Counted from the first letter of the stretch, positions 33,113 to 42,297 are shown. The stretch is 53,075 bases of DNA from Glycomyces lechevalierae (GCF_027622945.1 NZ_JAPZVQ010000003.1:485463-538537), one strand, 5' to 3'. Numbers and translations are program-made. Notes: a model not told the origin generated them from the sequence alone.

Positions 33113-33953
33113 CTACTCGGCGTCCCGTCGCGCCGATGACCGACAGCAGGTGCAGCTTCTCGGCGCTCTCCGTGCCGGGCGTCGCGGTGTAGACCAGGAG
33201 CGCGTGCGCCTGGCCGGGGTCGACCAGGCGCTGGCACGCCAGCTCCAGGGCCCCGACCTCGGGGTGCACGAAGTGCTTGGTGTCGTGCGGCTTGATCCCG
33301 ATCTCGTGCGCGTTCCAGGCGCGCGCGAACTCCTCGCTCTCGTCCAGGAGCAGTTCGACCATCCCGGCGGCGCGCGAGCCGGGCCCGCGGAGGGTCGCGA
33401 TCTCGCGGAGGCCCGAGGCGTACATGCGGGTCATGAACGCGTGCTCCTCCTTCGCGTACCGGGCCCGGGTCGCCGGGTCGGTGAACCAGCGGTAGCCCAG
33501 GCTGCGGGAGGGCCCGGTGTAGCGGGTCAGATCGCCGTGCAACGCGACGCCGAGTGCGTTCTGCCGCAGCGTCTCCCCGAGTTCCGTCACGATCTCGGCG
33601 GGCGTGTCGCCGAGGCGGTCGAGGACGCGCAGGAGCCCGGGGCCGATGTGCTCGCCCGATCCGCTGCGGGCGGGCGGGTTCTGGCCGGCGAGGCGGAACA
33701 GGTGGTCGCGTTCGTCCAGTGACAGGTGCAGGCCCTGCGCGATCGAGGCGAGCATCTGCGCCGACGGCTGCGGGCCGCGCTCGCGTTCGAGCCGCGAGTA
33801 GTAGTCGGTCGACATGTGGCACAGGGCCGCGACCTCCTCGCGGCGGAGCCCGTTCGTGCGGCGGCGCGGACCGCGGGGGAGGCCGACGTCCTCGGGTTGG
33901 AGCGCCTCGCGGCGCCTGCGGAGGAACTCGGCCAGTCCGGCGCGGTCGATCAC
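33113..33953 (-). CDS. MmyB-like XRE family regulator
   Basis: The start [20 protein letters not shown] and the HTH block [28 protein letters not shown] define an XRE/HTH_3 regulator, and the C-terminal half (LGYRWFTDP...[17 protein letters not shown]...[16 protein letters not shown]) is the MmyB-type ligand domain. Usual length is about 280 aa. The frame as given has no stop there and runs on to 32715 (412 aa), opposite the small plus-strand gene. Dropping one base near 33125 would put the TAG at 33115-33113 in frame (VIGRRDAE-stop), the normal end; I use that end. Such genes very often lie divergent to an SDR gene that they regulate, as here. Confidence 0.8.
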
Positions 33954-34138
33954 GGTGTGCCCTCTTCTCTCGGTGCTGCCTCGTTTCTACCGCCTCCGCC
34001 CGGCCGCATCCACGGATCGTCGATCCCACCCTCACGCCCGCACGGGGCGCCCGCGGGAGCCGGGGATCGGGAAGTCCTGGATACGGCCCCGGCACCGATC
34101 TACGGTCCAAGGCGAGACCCGAAGCAAGGAGCACCGCC

Positions 34139-35077
34139 ATGGCACGTCGACCGATCGACATCACCCTCCCCGACCTGGCCGGCAAGCGCGCCCTCGTCAC
34201 CGGCGCAAGCGACGGGATGGGCCTGGGCATGGCCGAGCGCCTCGCCGCGGCCGGCGCCGAGGTCGTCATGCCGGTGCGCAACTCCCGCAAGGGCGAGGCC
34301 GCGGTCCTGAGCATCCGCGAGCGCGTGCCGGGAGCCGACGTGTCGCTGCGCGTCCTCGACCTGTCCTCGCTCGAATCCGTCGCCGCGCTCGCCGACACCC
34401 TCCTGTCTGAGGGCCGCCCGATCGACCTCCTCATCAACAACGCCGGGGTGATGACCCCGCCCGACCGCCAGACGACCGCGGACGGCTTCGAGCTCCAGTT
34501 CGGCACCAACCACCTCGGCCACTTCGCGCTCGTCGGCCGGCTGCTCCCGCTCCTGCGCGCCGGGCGCGCCCGCGTGACGTCACAGGTCAGCATCGCCGCG
34601 CGCCGCGGCCGCATCAACTGGGACGACCTGAACTGGGAGCGGAGCTACGACGGCATGCGCGCGTACGAGCAGTCGAAGATCGCGTTCGGCCTCTTCGGCC
34701 TCGAACTCGACCGCCGCAGCAGAGCGCACGGCTGGGGGATCACCAGCAACCTCTCCCACCCCGGGGTCGCCCCCACGAGCCTCCTCGCGGCCCGCCCCGA
34801 GCTCGGCCGCAGCAGGGACACCGTGGGCGTGCGCGTCATCCGCGCGCTCTCGGCCCGCGGCATCCTCCTCGGCACCGTCGAGTCCGCGAAACTCCCCGCG
34901 CTCACGGCTGCCGCCAGCGGCAGGCCCGGGGCGCTCTACGGCCCGAAGGGTCCCGGCAACCTCGGCGGGCCGCCCGCCGAGCAGCGCTTGTACGCACCGC
35001 TGCGCAGCACCGAGGAGGCCGCGCGCGTCTGGGAGGCATCGGAGCGCCTGACCGCCACCGTCTTCTCGGCGGCCTGA
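34139..35077 (+). CDS. SDR family oxidoreductase
   Basis: A 312-aa short-chain dehydrogenase of the retinol dehydrogenase/protochlorophyllide reductase-like kind. The cofactor motif is [12 protein letters not shown] (about 21-32), the structural NNAG in LLINNAGVM, the catalytic Ser in VSIAARRG, and the Tyr/Lys pair in YEQSK. It is probably NADP(H)-dependent. AAGGAG precedes the ATG by 7 bases. It is divergent from the MmyB-like regulator with 185 bases between, where TACGGT (34102-34107) could be its -10. This SDR-MmyB pairing is frequent in actinomycetes. The substrate is unknown. Confidence 0.9.
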   Translation: MARRPIDITLPDLAGKRALVTGASDGMGLGMAERLAAAGAEVVMPVRNSRKGEAAVLSIRERVPGADVSLRVLDLSSLESVAALADTLLSEGRPIDLLINNAGVMTPPDRQTTADGFELQFGTNHLGHFALVGRLLPLLRAGRARVTSQVSIAARRGRINWDDLNWERSYDGMRAYEQSKIAFGLFGLELDRRSRAHGWGITSNLSHPGVAPTSLLAARPELGRSRDTVGVRVIRALSARGILLGTVESAKLPALTAAASGRPGALYGPKGPGNLGGPPAEQRLYAPLRSTEEAARVWEASERLTATVFSAA

Positions 35078-35155
35078 CCGTTCGCGGTCCTGGGCATCGT
35101 CGAAGTCAGCCTCAAATGTGAATCTTCATTCGTGCCCGAGTCGATGGGTCCCGAG

Positions 35156-36310
35156 TTAGAACCGGAGGAAGTCCCGGATGGCGAGCACGGCCCCGGCCCG
35201 GGCCCATTCCGAGAACTCGAACGGCTGGATGTCGAGGGCGATCGGCGCTTCGCCGGGCTGGCGGCCGGCTGCGATCGCGGCGTCGAATTCGTCGCGGGCC
35301 AGCTCGGTCACCGCGATGCCGTCGCCGGTGATGACGATCTTCTCGGGGTTCATAGTGTTCGCCAGTGTCGCGACCAGGACGCCGAGCGCGTGCCCGGCGT
35401 CGCGGAAGGCCTGCCGGGCGGCGGGGTCGCCGCCGCGCGCGAGCTCGACGACGCCGGCGTAGTCCAGGCCTGGGGCGCGCAGCGCGCCGACGATCGCCGC
35501 GTTCGCGAGGTACGAGACCAAGCAGCCGCGGTGCCCGCGCTCGCACCGCGGACCGCTCGGGTCGACCGGCAGGTGCTCCAGGTTCCCGGCCCGCCCGTTG
35601 GCGCCGGTCACGACCTTCCCGTCCACGACGATCCCCACGCCGATGCCGGAACCGATGGCGATGAGCACCATCGACTCGTACCCGGCGCCGACGCCGAACC
35701 AGTGCTCGGCCGCGGTCAGGGCGCGCACGTCGTTCTCGGCGGCGGCGCGCAGCCCCAGCCGCTCGCCGACGAGATCGGCCAGCGGCACCTCGCTCCAGCC
35801 GAGGAACGGCGATTCGAGCACGATCTGGCGGTCGCCCTTGGACACCACGTCCCCGGCGAGGCCGATACCCGCCCCTTCGATCCCGGGGTACTCGGCAGAC
35901 AGGCGCTCGCAGACGCCGCCGATCTGCGCGACGGCGTCCTCCACCGATCGTGAGGTGAGGGGTTCGTCGTACTCGACCAGGGCCTGCGCGGCGAGGTCGG
36001 TGACGACGGCGTAGAGCCGGTCGCCGGTCAGCTTGACGCCGAGGAATTGTCGTCCTTCGGGCCTGATGCGCAGGACCTCGCTGGGCCGGCCGGTGGCCCC
36101 GCGCAACTTGACGGGGCCGTCGGCGACCAGGCCCTGCTCGATGAGCGCGCGCGTGACGCGAGTAAGGCTCGCGCGCGACATGCCGAGCTCCCGGGCTATC
36201 TCCGCGCGCGACTTCGGCCCGTGAATCAGCAGCTCCCGCAGGGTGCTGCGCTCCAGCCCGCTCAGCGGGACCGCGGGCGCCCGCCCCTTGGCCGCCGATG
36301 TCTGATCCAT
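35156..36310 (-). CDS. ROK family transcriptional regulator
   Basis: A 384-aa NagC/XylR-type regulator. The N-terminal winged HTH (LRELLIHGPKSRAEIARELG, then MSRASLTRVTRALIEQGLV; about 20-60) precedes a ROK sugar-kinase-like fold with GIGLAGDVVSKGD, AIGSGIGVGIVVDG and the zinc motif CERGHRGCL. The zinc site is normally C-x-C-G-x-x-G-C; one Cys of it is replaced. The ATG at 36310 has GAGGAGAG 5 bases upstream. It lies downstream of the esterase and GH74 genes on the same strand, so it likely senses a sugar from that pathway and controls them. Confidence 0.9.
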   Translation of the reverse strand: MDQTSAAKGRAPAVPLSGLERSTLRELLIHGPKSRAEIARELGMSRASLTRVTRALIEQGLVADGPVKLRGATGRPSEVLRIRPEGRQFLGVKLTGDRLYAVVTDLAAQALVEYDEPLTSRSVEDAVAQIGGVCERLSAEYPGIEGAGIGLAGDVVSKGDRQIVLESPFLGWSEVPLADLVGERLGLRAAAENDVRALTAAEHWFGVGAGYESMVLIAIGSGIGVGIVVDGKVVTGANGRAGNLEHLPVDPSGPRCERGHRGCLVSYLANAAIVGALRAPGLDYAGVVELARGGDPAARQAFRDAGHALGVLVATLANTMNPEKIVITGDGIAVTELARDEFDAAIAAGRQPGEAPIALDIQPFEFSEWARAGAVLAIRDFLRF

Positions 36311-36335
36311 TGCGCTCTCCTCGGCTGGTTCCTTT

Positions 36336-36416
36336 GGACCGTCCATAACCGGTTGGAGCGCCGAGCCTTCGGTCCGGCGCTCCTCCCACTCATGAGAATC
36401 GGTTATTGGATGGTCC
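36336..36416. repeat. Nested inverted repeats at the esterase-ROK junction
   Basis: The outer arms GGACCGTCCATAACCG (36336-36351) and CGGTTATTGGATGGTCC (36400-36416) are near-perfect complements; the inner arms GGAGCGCCG (36355-36363) and CGGCGCTCC (36375-36383) form a second stem. The right outer arm encodes the last residues and stop of the esterase. It may be a terminator or attenuator before ROK, or a regulator site. Confidence 0.6.
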
Positions 36417-37728
36417 ATTGCTGGCTCGAGGTGCCGCTGCAGGTCCAGAGCGCGATCTTGGTGCCGTTCGCGGTGCGGCCGCCGGGGGTGCCCAGGCAGA
36501 GGCCGTTGTGGACGTTGGTGATGGTGCCGTCGGTGTTGACGTTCCAGCGCTGGTTGGCGCCGCCGGCGCAGTCCCCGATCACCGCTTTCGTGCCGTCTGC
36601 CGTGCCCGCGTTCGCCGCTCCGAGGCATTTGCCGTTCACGCGCAGCTCGCCCTCCGCGGTGTGGGTGAACGACTGGGCGGCGCTGGCGTTGCAGTCCGCC
36701 AGCACCGCTCGTGTCCCGTTCGCGGTCCCCGAGCCGGGGATGTTCACGCAGCGGTTCGAGGCCGCTCCGACGATCTCGCCGGCGGCCTGGTCGGTGGACG
36801 CGATGCCGAAGAAGCGGAGCGTCTCCAGGGGCTGGTGCGGGACGCCGTGGTCGACGCCTTCCATGCTGACCGCTTCGACCAGGGCCTGGCCGTCGGTGGC
36901 GCCGTAGCGGGTGCGGGTCCAGTTCGGCTCCGGGTGGTCGGTGAACTCCGGTGTCAGGTCGGTGCCGTTGACGTTGGTCCACTGCTCGATCTGCTCCCCG
37001 AAGTTCGGGTAGTAGAGCGCCTGGTCCTCGGTGCCGTGGAAGATCTGCATGCGCGGCCACGGCCCGTCGTAGCCGGAGTTGACAGTGCGGACCGCGTCGC
37101 CCCATTCCTGCGGGGTGCGGTCGATCATCCCGGTCGCGCAGGTGCTGTTCCACATCGAGCCGTCGTCGGTCGCGAAGCAGGTGTACGGCACGCCGGCGTA
37201 GACCGATCCGGCCTTGAAGACCTCGGGGTAGACCCCGAGCAGGACGTTGGTCATCATCGCGCCCGAGGAGATGCCGGTGGCGAAGACCCGGTCCGGGTCG
37301 GCGCCGAATTCGGCGATGGCGTAGTCCACCATGGACTTGATGCTGACCGAGTCGCCGCCGGTGCCCGAGAGCGACTCCGGCGAGGAGACGTCGAAGCACT
37401 TGTACTCGCGGGCCACGTTCGGGTAGACGACGATGTAGCCGTACTGCTCGGCGAGTTCGTCGAACTGGAGCCAGTCGTAGAGGTTGGTCGCGGACCCGGT
37501 GCACCAGTGGTTGGCGACGACGATCGGCGGGTTCGGCGCGAGGTTGTCGGGCACGTACACGTACATCTCGAGGCCGCCGGGGTTGTCCCCGAACTCGGTG
37601 ATCTGCGTGAACTGCGCCGCGGCGTGGGCCGCTTTCGGGGCCGTGAAGACCGCGAGAGCGGACGCGATCGCGAGCGTGATCGCGAAGACCGCCGCTGCGT
37701 TGCGGCGCCATTGCATGACTGTGGACAA
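36403..37728 (-). CDS. Secreted CE1/PHB-depolymerase-type esterase with CBM13
   Basis: A 441-aa secreted protein. The signal peptide ends near AAHA (about 36). An esterase domain of the PHB depolymerase/acetylxylan esterase kind (to about 310) has GISSGAMMT with nucleophile Ser155 and His in MEGVDHGVPH. A ricin-type beta-trefoil (CBM13, about 315-441) follows with QxW-like repeats, ending SSQQWTIQ. It should remove acetyl or feruloyl groups from xylan or xyloglucan. The start is a TTG at 37728 with AGGA 8 bases upstream, or the ATG at 37716. It is downstream of GH74 and upstream of ROK on the same strand. A decayed copy lies at 40581-40710. Confidence 0.9.
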   Translation of the reverse strand: MSTVMQWRRNAAAVFAITLAIASALAVFTAPKAAHAAAQFTQITEFGDNPGGLEMYVYVPDNLAPNPPIVVANHWCTGSATNLYDWLQFDELAEQYGYIVVYPNVAREYKCFDVSSPESLSGTGGDSVSIKSMVDYAIAEFGADPDRVFATGISSGAMMTNVLLGVYPEVFKAGSVYAGVPYTCFATDDGSMWNSTCATGMIDRTPQEWGDAVRTVNSGYDGPWPRMQIFHGTEDQALYYPNFGEQIEQWTNVNGTDLTPEFTDHPEPNWTRTRYGATDGQALVEAVSMEGVDHGVPHQPLETLRFFGIASTDQAAGEIVGAASNRCVNIPGSGTANGTRAVLADCNASAAQSFTHTAEGELRVNGKCLGAANAGTADGTKAVIGDCAGGANQRWNVNTDGTITNVHNGLCLGTPGGRTANGTKIALWTCSGTSSQQWTIQ

Positions 37729-37778
37729 AGGCTTGATCCTAACTCTGGAGGGGAACGCGGTGCAGGTGGCGAACCTGC

Positions 37779-37809
37779 GCGGGCCGCCCCGCCGAGCGGG
37801 GCGGCCCGC
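37779..37809 (-). terminator. Hairpin after GH74
   Basis: A perfect 14-bp stem GCGGGCCGCCCCGC (37779-37792)/GCGGGGCGGCCCGC (37796-37809), loop of 3, lies between GH74 and the esterase. No T-run follows, so it may weaken rather than end transcription. A second inverted repeat GCAGGT/ACCTGC (37762-37778) abuts it. Confidence 0.7.
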
Positions 37810-37813
37810 TCGC

Positions 37814-40177
37814 TCAGGCGATGTCGCCGTAGACGATGCCGCGTGCGCTGATGTAGACGCGGCCGTAGATCTCCGGGTCGCCGGTGATCACGGACCCGGC
37901 GAAGCCCCACTGGTGGGCGTCGTCGTTGATGCGGTACCACGAGCTGCCGCCGTCGGTCGAGCGGAAGAAGCCCTCCTGACCGCCGACGGTGGCCGTGATG
38001 TAGATCGCGGGATAGCCGTTCCGCTTGGCGGCCTTGCCGAAGCCCACACCGATCGCCAGGTCGATCGAGGCGATGCGCTCCCAGGTCGTGCCACCGTCCT
38101 TGGAACGCCACAGGCCCTTCGCGACCGCGGCCTTGTCGCTGCGGCCGCAGAGCCAGACGTGGCCCTTCTTGCCGGGGGCGACCCGGAAGTCGTCGACGCC
38201 TTCGGCGGGCAGGCCGGTCGCTCCCGTGTCGGTGAAGGTCTTGCCCGCGTCGGTGCTGCGATAGAACTTCCCGCCGGAGTAGGCGTACACGACCGAGCCG
38301 TCGACGCGGTCGGACCGGACCCTCGCCCGTGCGGGGAGTCCCTGGACCGGGTTCCAGGTCTTGCCGAGGTCGGTGCTGTAGACCGGGGTGATGGTGGCGT
38401 TCGGGGACCACACGATCGCTCCGGCGTCGGCGGTTATCGTGACGATGCCGCCGGACCCGTTCGGGGTGCCTGCGAGCCGGGTCGTGTCCTGCCAGGTCTG
38501 TCCCCGGTCGGTGGAGTAGGTGACGTGGCCGGCGGTCTCGCTGCCCACGTCGCCGGTGCCGACGACGATGTTCCGGTTGGTGGCGGCGTAGTCGAGGCTG
38601 AAGCCGCTCCAGTCCTTGCGGAACATCGGCTCGGCTCGGCCGAGGTCGGTGTGGACGAAGCCGTTGACGTCGCCCTTGGCCGACACGAGGGTGCCGCCGA
38701 GCGCGGCGAGGTCGCGCACCGCGGTCATCTCGATGCCTTCGGCCCGCACGCCCACAGTGAATTTCTCGATCGGCAGCGCGACGCGCTCCCCGGCCTCGTT
38801 CTCACCGATAAGCTCGCCCTGGGAGTCCCACTGCGTCAGGTTCTCGGTGCCCCAGACGGTCGCGCCGGTGCCCCACATGATCCGGTCGGAGTTGTGCGGG
38901 TCGATGGCGAGCGCTTCGATCATCCACCCGTGCTTGACCGCGTACGAGGCGCCGTTGTCGGTGCCGAGCCAGGAGAGCCACGGGGAGCCGGTGCTGTCCA
39001 TGACGAACCGGTCGGTGCGCACGTTCTCGCTCACCAGGTCCCAACTGATCGACCAGGTCGCGCCGGAGTCGGTGGAGCGGAACAGGATCTCGTCGGGACC
39101 CCAGTTGTTGCACGTGGACGCCATCAGAGTGCCGGGGTTCTGGAGGTCGACCGTGAGCCCGCCGAAGCCGGGGATCGGGCGGCCCGGGTTGTAGGGCGGC
39201 GTGACATCGGTCCACTCGCCGGTCTGGGTCGACAGCCTCATGAGCTTGCCGCCGCGACCCGAGGCGGGACCGCCGTTGTACGGGCCGGGGTCGTGGCTGG
39301 TGATGACGTACAGGTACCCGTTCGCGTTGTCCACAGCGGACTGCTTGGGGATGGTGCGGTTGCCGTCGGCATCGCCGAGCGCCGCCGCCGCGCCAGGCAC
39401 CGGTTGCCAGGTCGCCCCGCCGTCTGCGGAGACGTAGAGCGGGTCGTCCGGGTCGGCCACGCCCACATAGATCTTGCCGCCGATCTGGTCGAAGTCGATC
39501 CAGATGATGCCCTGGTTGTCAGAGAGGTACTCGTTGTCGGGGTTGACGACGAAGTTCCCCGGGTTGGGGAAGTTCTCGACCTCGGCCCAGGTGCGGCCGT
39601 AGTCCTTCGAGCGCCACAGGCCGTTCCCGCTGGGGGCGCCCAAGTAGATTTCGGCGTTGTCGGCCGGGTTGACCGCGAGGCGCTCGCCCATGCCGCGGCC
39701 GGGCATGTTGCCGCCCTGCTTGAACGGCAGCTCGGCGATGCCCCAGGTCTCGCCCTTGTCGTCGGAGTACAGGATCGCGCCGTTGTTCCCGTCCCACGAG
39801 ATCGTGTACGCGCCGACCGCCGCGTAGACGCGGTTCGTCTCGACCGGGTCCGAGGCCATCGAGACCACGTACTGGTAACCCCACTTCGCGAGCGGCACCC
39901 AGTCGGTCAACGATTTCCAAGTCCGCGTCTCCTCCTGCCAGCGGTAGGCACCGCCGACGTCCGTGCGGGCGAATATGAGATTCGGCTCGGTCTCGTTGAA
40001 GATGATCCCGGGCACGAAGCCGCCGCAGTTGACCACGACGTTCTTCCAGCTATAGGTGTCGTTCTGCCTCGACTTGTCGTCGCCGGCCGCCCAAGCGGGC
40101 AGTGGACCGGCCGCGACCGCAGCGGCGGCCGCTGCCGCGCCGATCGAAGCGGTGGCGGTGAAGGTGCGTCGTCGCAC
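37814..40177 (-). CDS. Secreted GH74 xyloglucanase-like glycosidase
   Basis: A 787-aa exported protein. The N-terminus MRRRTFTATASIGAAAAAAA ending in AWAA is a Tat-like signal. Two seven-bladed propellers of GH74 follow with many Asp-box/BNR motifs (SDDKGETW, SKDYGRTW, SADGGATW, STDSGATW, STDRGQTW, STDLGKTW, STDAGKTF, SKDGGTTW, STDGGSSW). The start of the mature domain, YSWKNVVVNCGGFVPGIIFN, and RTDVGGAYRW with the catalytic Asp, match known GH74 enzymes that cut the beta-1,4-glucan backbone of xyloglucan. No carbohydrate-binding module is attached. GTG start with AAGGAG 5 bases upstream. Its promoter carries palindromes, see 40293-40347. Confidence 0.95.
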   Translation of the reverse strand: MRRRTFTATASIGAAAAAAAVAAGPLPAWAAGDDKSRQNDTYSWKNVVVNCGGFVPGIIFNETEPNLIFARTDVGGAYRWQEETRTWKSLTDWVPLAKWGYQYVVSMASDPVETNRVYAAVGAYTISWDGNNGAILYSDDKGETWGIAELPFKQGGNMPGRGMGERLAVNPADNAEIYLGAPSGNGLWRSKDYGRTWAEVENFPNPGNFVVNPDNEYLSDNQGIIWIDFDQIGGKIYVGVADPDDPLYVSADGGATWQPVPGAAAALGDADGNRTIPKQSAVDNANGYLYVITSHDPGPYNGGPASGRGGKLMRLSTQTGEWTDVTPPYNPGRPIPGFGGLTVDLQNPGTLMASTCNNWGPDEILFRSTDSGATWSISWDLVSENVRTDRFVMDSTGSPWLSWLGTDNGASYAVKHGWMIEALAIDPHNSDRIMWGTGATVWGTENLTQWDSQGELIGENEAGERVALPIEKFTVGVRAEGIEMTAVRDLAALGGTLVSAKGDVNGFVHTDLGRAEPMFRKDWSGFSLDYAATNRNIVVGTGDVGSETAGHVTYSTDRGQTWQDTTRLAGTPNGSGGIVTITADAGAIVWSPNATITPVYSTDLGKTWNPVQGLPARARVRSDRVDGSVVYAYSGGKFYRSTDAGKTFTDTGATGLPAEGVDDFRVAPGKKGHVWLCGRSDKAAVAKGLWRSKDGGTTWERIASIDLAIGVGFGKAAKRNGYPAIYITATVGGQEGFFRSTDGGSSWYRINDDAHQWGFAGSVITGDPEIYGRVYISARGIVYGDIA

Positions 40178-40292
40178 GGGTGCTCCTTATGCCATGAATA
40201 CGAGAGGTTGAATTCGCCCGGCGAGGCGGTGCGGCCCCGCAGGTCCACTTCCTTGGTGCTGTTGGAGACAGAGAGGTCAATGCATCGAGGAA

Positions 40293-40347
40293 TGCAGATC
40301 TCTGCACGCCTGTGCAGCACAGTATGCAACCGCCTCGTGTTTGTCAA
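40293..40347 (-). promoter_or_regulatory. GH74 promoter with operator palindromes
   Basis: On the minus strand TTGACA (40347-40342), a 17-base spacer and TACTGT (40324-40319). CTGTGC-A-GCACAG (40310-40322) overlaps the -10 and start point, and TGCAGA-TC-TCTGCA (40293-40306) follows 10 bp downstream. A further TCTGCA half-site lies near 40372. This is a typical repressor layout, perhaps for the ROK protein. The leader to the GTG is about 135 bases. From 40348 to 40532 no gene is seen. Confidence 0.75.
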
Positions 40348-40532
40348 ATAAAGAAATTAACTAGCTCTGCACAATCGTCGTTACGCCAAATTTGTCGCAA
40401 ATGACCTATGAAATCCGCTGCAGCGAGGCAGTTGCCTCCCAGCTGGTTGGCCGATCATGGCGAGTCTGAGCTTCAGTTCGTTACATGATGGAATCAATTC
40501 GTCCACAGGTCCGCGTATGGCGAAGGTCGAGA

Positions 40533-40567
40533 ACTGGGGCGCCGAACCGTTGGATCGGCGCCCCAGT
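40533..40567 (-). terminator. Terminator of the decayed esterase gene
   Basis: A 12-13-bp stem CTGGGGCGCCGA (40534-40545)/TCGGCGCCCCAG (40555-40566) lies 14 bases after the stop of the esterase relic on the minus strand. Confidence 0.75.
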
Positions 40568-40580
40568 CGCTCACGGGCTG

Positions 40581-40710
40581 TTAGCGCAGGCTCCAGTTCT
40601 GGTTGGTGGTGCCGCTGCAGGCCCACAGGACGAGCGGGGTGCCGTCGACGTCGAAGCACTTGTAGTCGCCCGTCATCGACGGGTAGATGACGATGTAGCC
40701 GTACTGCTCC
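40581..40710 (-). pseudogene. Remnant of a second CE1-CBM13 esterase
   Basis: Reading from 40710 down, the frame gives EQYGYIVIYPSMTGDYKCFD directly joined to GTPLVLWACSGTTNQNWSLR and a TAA at 40583-40581. The first half matches residues about 94-113 of the esterase at 36403-37728 (EQYGYIVVYPNVAREYKCFD); the second matches its last 20 residues (GTKIALWTCSGTSSQQWTIQ). About 300 internal codons and the whole 5' third are missing; the 5' side stops about 25 bases from the MFS stop codon. It is thus a relic of a duplicated secreted esterase, with its terminator still in place. Confidence 0.82.
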
Positions 40711-40734
40711 GAGAGCGCCCGTTGCGAAGCCGAG

Positions 40735-42297
40735 CTACGCGGCTCCGGCCGCGAGCGTTTCGTCGCCGCGGGCCTGATCGTCGTTGTCGCGGAGCTTCCG
40801 GTTGGGCAGGAAGACCGCGAGTGCTGTTCCCAGCAAGATCACTGGAACGAGTCCGAGGAAGATCGGGGTGAGCGAGTTTGCGTAGGCGTCGATGACCTGG
40901 TCGCGCAAGGTATCGGGCAGGGACCTGACGATTGCGGGCGTGATCGACTCGGCCCCGGCGCCGCCGAAGTCGGTGCCGATCCCGGCGAGGGCGTCGGTGA
41001 GCCGGTTGGTGAAGATCGCGCCGACCACCGCGACGCCGACGGTCGCGCCGATCTCGCGGAAGAAGTTGTTCGACGAGGTCGCGGTGCCGACCTCGTTCTG
41101 CGGGAACGCGTTCTGGACTGCGAGCACGAGGTTCTGCATGACCAGGCCCATGCCCGCGCCGAGGACCGCGATATAGGTGCACAGCCGCCATACGGGAGTC
41201 GAAGGTTCGAGTGTGGACATGAGCCAGATGCCCGCGGGCATCACGACCATGCCGGCGATCACGAAGCCCTTGTAGCGGCCCAGCTTCGACACCAGCGCAC
41301 CCGAGGTCACGGCGGTGAGCATCATCCCCGCGACCATCGGGATGAGCAGCAGCCCCGACTCGGTCGCCGAGTAGCCGTACACCATCTGGAGGTACGTCGG
41401 CAGGTAGGAGATGACGGCGAACATGCCCAGGCCGATCGCGATCATGCCGATGAGCGTGGCGATGCTGAAGACCGGGTTGCGCAGCATCCGCAGCGGGATG
41501 AGCGGTTCGGCGACGCGGCGCTCCACAATGCAGAACAGGACCGCGGACACGATCGTGAGGGCGCCGAGCCAAAGGATCTGAGGCGAGGTCCAGTCGTATT
41601 CGGTGCCGCCCCACGTGCACACCAGGATCAGCGAGGTCACGGCGACGGCCATGAGCGCGGTGCCGAGGTAGTCGAATCGGACCTTGACCCGCTTGCGGGG
41701 GAGCTTGATCGCGGCGGCCGAGATGGCGATGGCGAGGGCGCCGAGCGGCAGGTTGATCCAGAACGCCCAGCGCCAGTCGGTGTTGTCGGTGATCCAGCCG
41801 CCCAGGAGCGGCCCGGCGACGGCGGCCAGGCCGAACACGGCGCCCATGGGGCCCATGAACTTGGCGCGCTGGCGGACGGGGACGAGGTCGGCGATGATCG
41901 CCTGGGACATGATCATGAGCCCGCCGCCGCCCAGGCCCTGGAGGGCGCGGAAGGCGATGAGCTGCGGCATGTCCTGCGCGAATCCGGCGAGGCCGGAGCC
42001 GAGGACGAAGACGGCGAGGGCGGCGAGGAAGAGCCGGCGGCGTCCGATGAGGTCGCCGAGCTTGCCGTAGACGGGCATGCCGACGGTCGCGGCGAGGATG
42101 TATGCGGTGGTCACCCATGCCATGTGGGACAGGCCGTCGAGCTCGCCGACGATCGTCGGGAGCGCGGTCGAGACGATGGTCTGGTCGAGTGCCGACAGGA
42201 GCATCGAGACCATGAGGGCGGCGTAGATCCACCCGAAGTGGGACGGGAGCTTCGACCCGGCGGGTGCAGTCGGAGGCTCGAGGGTTTCGGTGGTCAT
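40735..42297 (-). CDS. DHA2 family MFS drug efflux transporter
   Basis: A 520-aa proton-driven exporter of the EmrB/QacA (14-helix) type. Motif A is GKLGDLIGRRRLFL (about 78-91), motif B is RALQGLGGGGLMI, motif C is AVAGPLLGGWI, and LDQTIVSTALPTI at the first helix is typical. It should expel cationic or lipophilic compounds. The ATG at 42297 overlaps the stop of the upstream TetR gene (ATGA), so both form one operon under the operator at 42884-42912. The C-terminus is followed by the esterase relic. Confidence 0.94.
   Translation of the reverse strand: MTTETLEPPTAPAGSKLPSHFGWIYAALMVSMLLSALDQTIVSTALPTIVGELDGLSHMAWVTTAYILAATVGMPVYGKLGDLIGRRRLFLAALAVFVLGSGLAGFAQDMPQLIAFRALQGLGGGGLMIMSQAIIADLVPVRQRAKFMGPMGAVFGLAAVAGPLLGGWITDNTDWRWAFWINLPLGALAIAISAAAIKLPRKRVKVRFDYLGTALMAVAVTSLILVCTWGGTEYDWTSPQILWLGALTIVSAVLFCIVERRVAEPLIPLRMLRNPVFSIATLIGMIAIGLGMFAVISYLPTYLQMVYGYSATESGLLLIPMVAGMMLTAVTSGALVSKLGRYKGFVIAGMVVMPAGIWLMSTLEPSTPVWRLCTYIAVLGAGMGLVMQNLVLAVQNAFPQNEVGTATSSNNFFREIGATVGVAVVGAIFTNRLTDALAGIGTDFGGAGAESITPAIVRSLPDTLRDQVIDAYANSLTPIFLGLVPVILLGTALAVFLPNRKLRDNDDQARGDETLAAGAA

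Noticed and set aside
35156..37711. Frame joining ROK with upstream sequence (851 codons)
   Set aside because: The upstream part is a shadow of the esterase in another frame; ROK has its own ATG and ribosome site at 36310.
36406..37851. Long plus-strand frame opposite the esterase
   Set aside because: Composition (Val/Gly/Arg/Asp-rich, no motifs) is that of a GC-rich antisense shadow; the minus-strand gene has signal peptide, active site and CBM13.
40673..42232. Long minus-strand frame overlapping the MFS gene
   Set aside because: Arg/His/Pro-rich text, an out-of-frame shadow of the DHA2 transporter.
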